Shown here in pieces: positions 4,757 to 7,223 of a stretch of 7,223 nt of DNA (position 1 is the stretch's first letter; the number at the start of each line of letters is the position of its first letter). The stretch comes from Planctomycetaceae bacterium. Lineage in GTDB: Bacteria; Planctomycetota; Phycisphaerae; Phycisphaerales; SM1A02. The DNA is taken from the NCBI GenBank assembly GCA_947459855.1, contig CANHFL010000046.1, positions 1-7,223 of the forward strand, given 5' to 3'. A program made the translations under genes and the position numbers. The notes under the pieces were generated by a model. That model saw nothing but the letters and a program-made list of their open reading frames with translations. It had not been told where the DNA came from and searched no databases.

Positions 4757-5938
4757 ATGGTCGGCGCCGGGGGCGAGGACGACCTCGGCCCCGTCGTCAA
4801 GCTGGTCAACTTCATCATCTGCTCGGCCGTGCAGGAGGGCGCGAGCGACATCCACATCGAGCCCGACGACAACACGATCCGCGTGCGCTTCCGCATCGAC
4901 GGCGTGCTGTTCCACAAGATGTCGCCGCCCTACCGGATGCACGCCGCGATCGCCAGCCGCATCAAGATCATGGCGCACATGGACATCTCCGAGCGCCGCG
5001 TCCCGCAGGACGGCGAGATCTCGGTGAAGGTGAACGGCAAGCCGATCGACCTGCGCGTCAGCACGCTGCCGGGCAAGTTCGGCGAGAAGATCGTCATGCG
5101 AATCGTCGACGTCTCGACCGCGAAGCTCGGCCTGGAGCGCCTGGGCTTCCGGCCCGAGATGCTCGAGCGCTTCCGCCGCGTGATCGAGGAGCCGTACGGG
5201 ATCGTCCTGGTGACCGGGCCGACGGGCTCGGGCAAGAGCACGACGCTCTACTCGGCGCTTGGCACGTTCGACACCGTGAGCTACAACGTCAGCACCGTCG
5301 AGGATCCCGTCGAGGCGAACCTGGCCGGCGTGCACCAGGCGCAGGTCAACCCGCGCGCGGGATTCACCTTCAGCGGAGCGCTGCGCGCCCTGCTGCGCCA
5401 GGACCCCGACATCATCATGGTGGGCGAGATCCGCGACTCGGAGACGTCGCAGATCGCGGTGCAGGCCGCGCTGACCGGCCACCTGGTGCTGAGCACGCTG
5501 CACACCAACGACGCGCCCAGCGCGATCACCCGCCTGCAGAACCTGGGAACCGAGCCCTTCCTGGTGGCCGCCAGCCTGAAGGGCGTCCTGGCCCAGCGCC
5601 TGGTGCGCCGCATCTGCAGCCAGTGCAAGGAGGAGTTCGCGCCCGACGCGCAGCAGGCCTCCAGCATGGGCCCCTACGGCGAGGGTTGCGACCGCCTGTG
5701 GCGCGGCAAGGGCTGCCGCAAGTGCCACGACACCGGCATGTCGGGCCGCGTGGGCCTGTACGAGCTGATGATCCCCGACGAGCCGCTGGTCGACGCCATC
5801 TGCGCCAACGCGGAACCCGCGAGGATCCGCCAGGTGCTGCGCGACGGCGGGTTCAGGACGCTGTGGGACGACGGGATGCTCAAGGTCCGTGACGGGCTGA
5901 CCACGCTCGAGGAGGTCTTCGGTGCCTGCCGCCGCTGA
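4757..5938 (+). CDS. pilB: PilB/GspE assembly ATPase, catalytic core (after in-frame TAG)
   Basis: The frame after the amber codon encodes 393 residues from the first possible restart, ATG 4757. It holds the complete ATPase core that powers pilus or pseudopilus assembly at the inner-membrane face. Visible motifs: PVVKLVNFIICSAVQEGASD (12-31) with DIHIEP; RVPQDG (81-86); Walker A GPTGSGKST (154-162); Asp box VEDPVE (181-186); Walker B DPDIIMVGEIRD (216-227); His box TGHLVLSTLHTND (240-252); and a zinc-binding pair CxxC (287/290) and CxxC (320/323) separated by 29 residues, the spacing known from GspE. No catalytic residue is missing. As a separate cistron the start is poor: GAGGAG touches ATG 4757 with no spacing, and the AGGAG overlapping the stop is 15 bases away, so reinitiation coupled to the upstream stop would be needed. 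The gene's end overlaps the pilC-like start by 17 bases. Confidence 0.9.
   Translation: MVGAGGEDDLGPVVKLVNFIICSAVQEGASDIHIEPDDNTIRVRFRIDGVLFHKMSPPYRMHAAIASRIKIMAHMDISERRVPQDGEISVKVNGKPIDLRVSTLPGKFGEKIVMRIVDVSTAKLGLERLGFRPEMLERFRRVIEEPYGIVLVTGPTGSGKSTTLYSALGTFDTVSYNVSTVEDPVEANLAGVHQAQVNPRAGFTFSGALRALLRQDPDIIMVGEIRDSETSQIAVQAALTGHLVLSTLHTNDAPSAITRLQNLGTEPFLVAASLKGVLAQRLVRRICSQCKEEFAPDAQQASSMGPYGEGCDRLWRGKGCRKCHDTGMSGRVGLYELMIPDEPLVDAICANAEPARIRQVLRDGGFRTLWDDGMLKVRDGLTTLEEVFGACRR
4768..4793 (+). other. Stable hairpin just inside the pilB core region
   Basis: CGGGG-G-CGAGG (4768-4778) pairs with CCTCG-G-CCCCG (4783-4793) around an ACGA loop: ten pairs with one G-G mismatch. It begins 29 bases after the TAG and 8 bases after ATG 4757. 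It could hinder independent initiation at that ATG. It may also be a by-product of GC-rich coding sequence. Confidence 0.4.
5910..5915 (+). promoter_or_regulatory. Ribosome binding site for the GTG start of pilC
   Basis: AGGAGG lies 6 bases before GTG 5922 inside the last codons of the ATPase gene. It fixes the GTG start and the 17-base overlap with the upstream gene. Confidence 0.8.
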
Positions 5939-7190
5939 AGCATCCAACGCCCGCAAGTTCACCTACCGCGCGCGCCGCGCCGACCAGTCGGACGTCGTCC
6001 GCGGCGTGATCGAGGCCACGGACCACGCCGCCGCCGTCCGCGAGCTGCGCCGCCAGGGCCTTGCGATCCTCTCGGTCGAGCTGGGCGAGATCGGCGCGCA
6101 GGTCGCGCAGGAGACCGACCCCGAGCGCCTGCGCCGCAGGCTCGCCGCCGCGATGACGCGGGACGACGTGATCGCGTTCTGCCAGCAGCTCTCCATCATG
6201 CTCCGCACCGGCGTCCCGCTGGCCGAGGCGCTCGACACCTTCGCCGACCAGGCCGCGCGCAAGGAGGTCGGCGAGTTCGTGCGGCTGGTGCGGCAGGACG
6301 TTTGCGAGGGCGAGGACTTCAGCAACGTGCTGGCCAAGCACCCGAAGACCTTCCCCACGATCCTGGTCAGCCTGATGCGCGCCGCCGAGGCGTCGGGCAA
6401 GCTGGACGAGATGCTGGGGCGCGTCGGCAAGGACCTGGCCAAGAGCCGCAAGACGGCCAAGCAGATCAAGGGCGCGATGATGTACCCCGCCATCATGCTG
6501 GCGGTGGCCATCGTCGCCGTCGCGGTCATCATGGTCTTCGTGCTGCCCAAGTTCGGGCCGCTCTTCAAGGCGCAGGGCGACATGCTGCCCGCACCGACGA
6601 AGGCGCTGATCTGGATCAGCGACTTCCTGCGCACGGGCTGGAAGCTGTACGTCCCCGCGCTGCTGGCCGGCGCCGTCGGCGCGTGGCTGTGGGCGCGCTC
6701 GGTCGCCGGACGCCGGACGATCGACCGCATCAAGCTGAACGCGCCGGTGATCGGGCCCATGTTCCGCTGCCTGTACCTGGTGCGGTTCTCCAGCACCATG
6801 GCCACGCTGCTGGCCGCGGGCGTCAGCCTGGTGGACATCGTGCGCATCTGCCGCGACGTCACCGGGAACGTCCACTACGAGGCGATGTGGCTCCTGCTCG
6901 AGGAGCGCATCAGCCACGGCCACGACATCTCGCCGACGTTCCGCGAGTTCAGCTTCGTGCCGCGCAACGTCGTGGCGATGATCGCCAGCGGCGAGAAGTC
7001 GGGTCGCCTGCCGGAGGTGCTCGAGCACGCCGCGGCCGCCGCCGAGGAGGACCTCGACATCGCGGTGAAGGGCACGACCAGCATGATCGAGCCGATCATG
7101 ATCGTCGGCATGGGCCTGGTGGTCGGCGGCATCGCGTCCGCCATGCTGCTCCCGATCTTCAACATGTCCAAGGCGATGCGGCCGCACTGA
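5922..7190 (+). CDS. pilC: PilC/GspF inner-membrane platform protein
   Basis: The 422-residue product is the polytopic inner-membrane protein that couples the assembly ATPase to pilin polymerisation. The N-terminal region FTYRARRADQSDVVRGVIEA (13-32) and the segment up to about 75 match the GspF/PilC N-terminal domain. Two T2SSF cytoplasmic domains follow. The first runs from about 85, with FCQQLSIMLRTGVPLAEALD (86-105) and FPTILVSLMRAAEASGKLDE (144-163). The second runs from about 288, with FSSTMATLLAAGVSLVDIVR (289-308), VVAMIASGEKSGRLPEVLEH (350-369) and a C-terminal membrane helix (391-414). Membrane helices lie at about 187-209 (YPAIMLAVAIVAVAVIMVFV), about 242-258 and 391-414. Length is typical of the family. 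The start is GTG 5922, with a strong AGGAGG 6 bases upstream. The 17-base overlap with the ATPase gene suggests coupled translation of the two motor partners. Confidence 0.93.
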   Translation: MPAAAEASNARKFTYRARRADQSDVVRGVIEATDHAAAVRELRRQGLAILSVELGEIGAQVAQETDPERLRRRLAAAMTRDDVIAFCQQLSIMLRTGVPLAEALDTFADQAARKEVGEFVRLVRQDVCEGEDFSNVLAKHPKTFPTILVSLMRAAEASGKLDEMLGRVGKDLAKSRKTAKQIKGAMMYPAIMLAVAIVAVAVIMVFVLPKFGPLFKAQGDMLPAPTKALIWISDFLRTGWKLYVPALLAGAVGAWLWARSVAGRRTIDRIKLNAPVIGPMFRCLYLVRFSSTMATLLAAGVSLVDIVRICRDVTGNVHYEAMWLLLEERISHGHDISPTFREFSFVPRNVVAMIASGEKSGRLPEVLEHAAAAAEEDLDIAVKGTTSMIEPIMIVGMGLVVGGIASAMLLPIFNMSKAMRPH

Positions 7191-7222
7191 CGCGCCGCGG
7201 CGGTCAGCGCGGGCGCGGCGCG
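7191..7222 (+). terminator. GC-rich inverted repeat after pilC, possible terminator stem
   Basis: CGCGCCGCG (7191-7199) pairs perfectly with CGCGGCGCG (7214-7222) around a 14-base loop, starting right after the pilC-like stop. The window ends one base later, so any T tract is not visible. A terminator stem is possible; it could equally be a hairpin before another gene. Confidence 0.35.
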
Positions 7223-7223
7223 G

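Noticed and set aside
3610..5892. Long plus-strand open frame (760 codons) in another frame over pilP and pilB, which would bridge the TAG
   Set aside because: It is Arg/Gly/Pro/Ala-rich with no recognisable motif. The true frame is shown by the PilP and PilB motifs.
3002..5962. Very long minus-strand open frame (986 codons) opposite pilO to pilB
   Set aside because: Stop codons are rare on the antisense strand of GC-rich genes. The product is low-complexity His/Asp/Arg/Gly-rich with no motif, while the plus strand carries well-conserved ATPase motifs.
5880..7187. Minus-strand open frame (435 codons) opposite pilC
   Set aside because: It is an antisense shadow; the plus strand encodes an unmistakable two-domain PilC/GspF protein.
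1..7223. CRISPR arrays, tRNA or rRNA genes, insertion sequences, attachment sites
   Set aside because: I saw no regularly spaced repeats, no tRNA- or rRNA-like sequence, no transposase or integrase, and no terminal inverted repeats of a mobile element.

Overview
This window is a very GC-rich bacterial stretch that carries the core of a type IV pilus (or closely related type II secretion) machine. Most codons end in G or C, genes are packed with ATGA start/stop overlaps, and Shine-Dalgarno sites are strong. The lineage cannot be fixed from sequence alone. A two-membrane bacterium with a PilMNOP-type alignment complex fits; a planctomycete- or myxobacterium-like host is only a guess from base composition and gene order.

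Layout: (1) 1-192, minus strand: the 5' end of a divergently transcribed prepilin-like gene, cut by the window edge. (2) 193-460: a non-coding divergent intergenic region with a perfect 14-bp palindrome and two stable hairpins in front of the pilin gene. (3) 461-853, plus: a type IV prepilin with a classical G/FTLIE cleavage site. (4) 894-927: a very good intrinsic terminator. (5) 950-4144, plus: four tightly coupled genes for PilM-, PilN-, PilO- and PilP/GspC-like proteins, the inner-membrane alignment complex. (6) 4193-5938, plus: the PilB/GspE assembly ATPase, interrupted in frame by a TAG codon at 4736-4738. (7) 5922-7190, plus: the PilC/GspF platform protein, starting with GTG inside the end of the ATPase gene. 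(8) 7191-7223: a GC-rich inverted repeat at the window edge.

How the parts should work together, from family knowledge: a prepilin peptidase, not in this window, cleaves the prepilins. The hexameric PilB ATPase on the cytoplasmic face drives PilC to extract pilin subunits from the inner membrane. PilM binds the cytoplasmic N-terminus of PilN, PilN pairs with PilO, and PilP links them towards an outer-membrane secretin. No secretin (PilQ), retraction ATPase (PilT) or prepilin peptidase is present here.

The most notable observation is the amber codon in the linker between the N-terminal domain and the ATPase core of PilB. The frame stays open on both sides, the six codons after the stop look like normal coding sequence, and every catalytic motif downstream is intact. 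TAG ends no other gene in the window. A point mutation or sequencing error, a two-piece ATPase, stop-codon readthrough and codon reassignment all remain possible.
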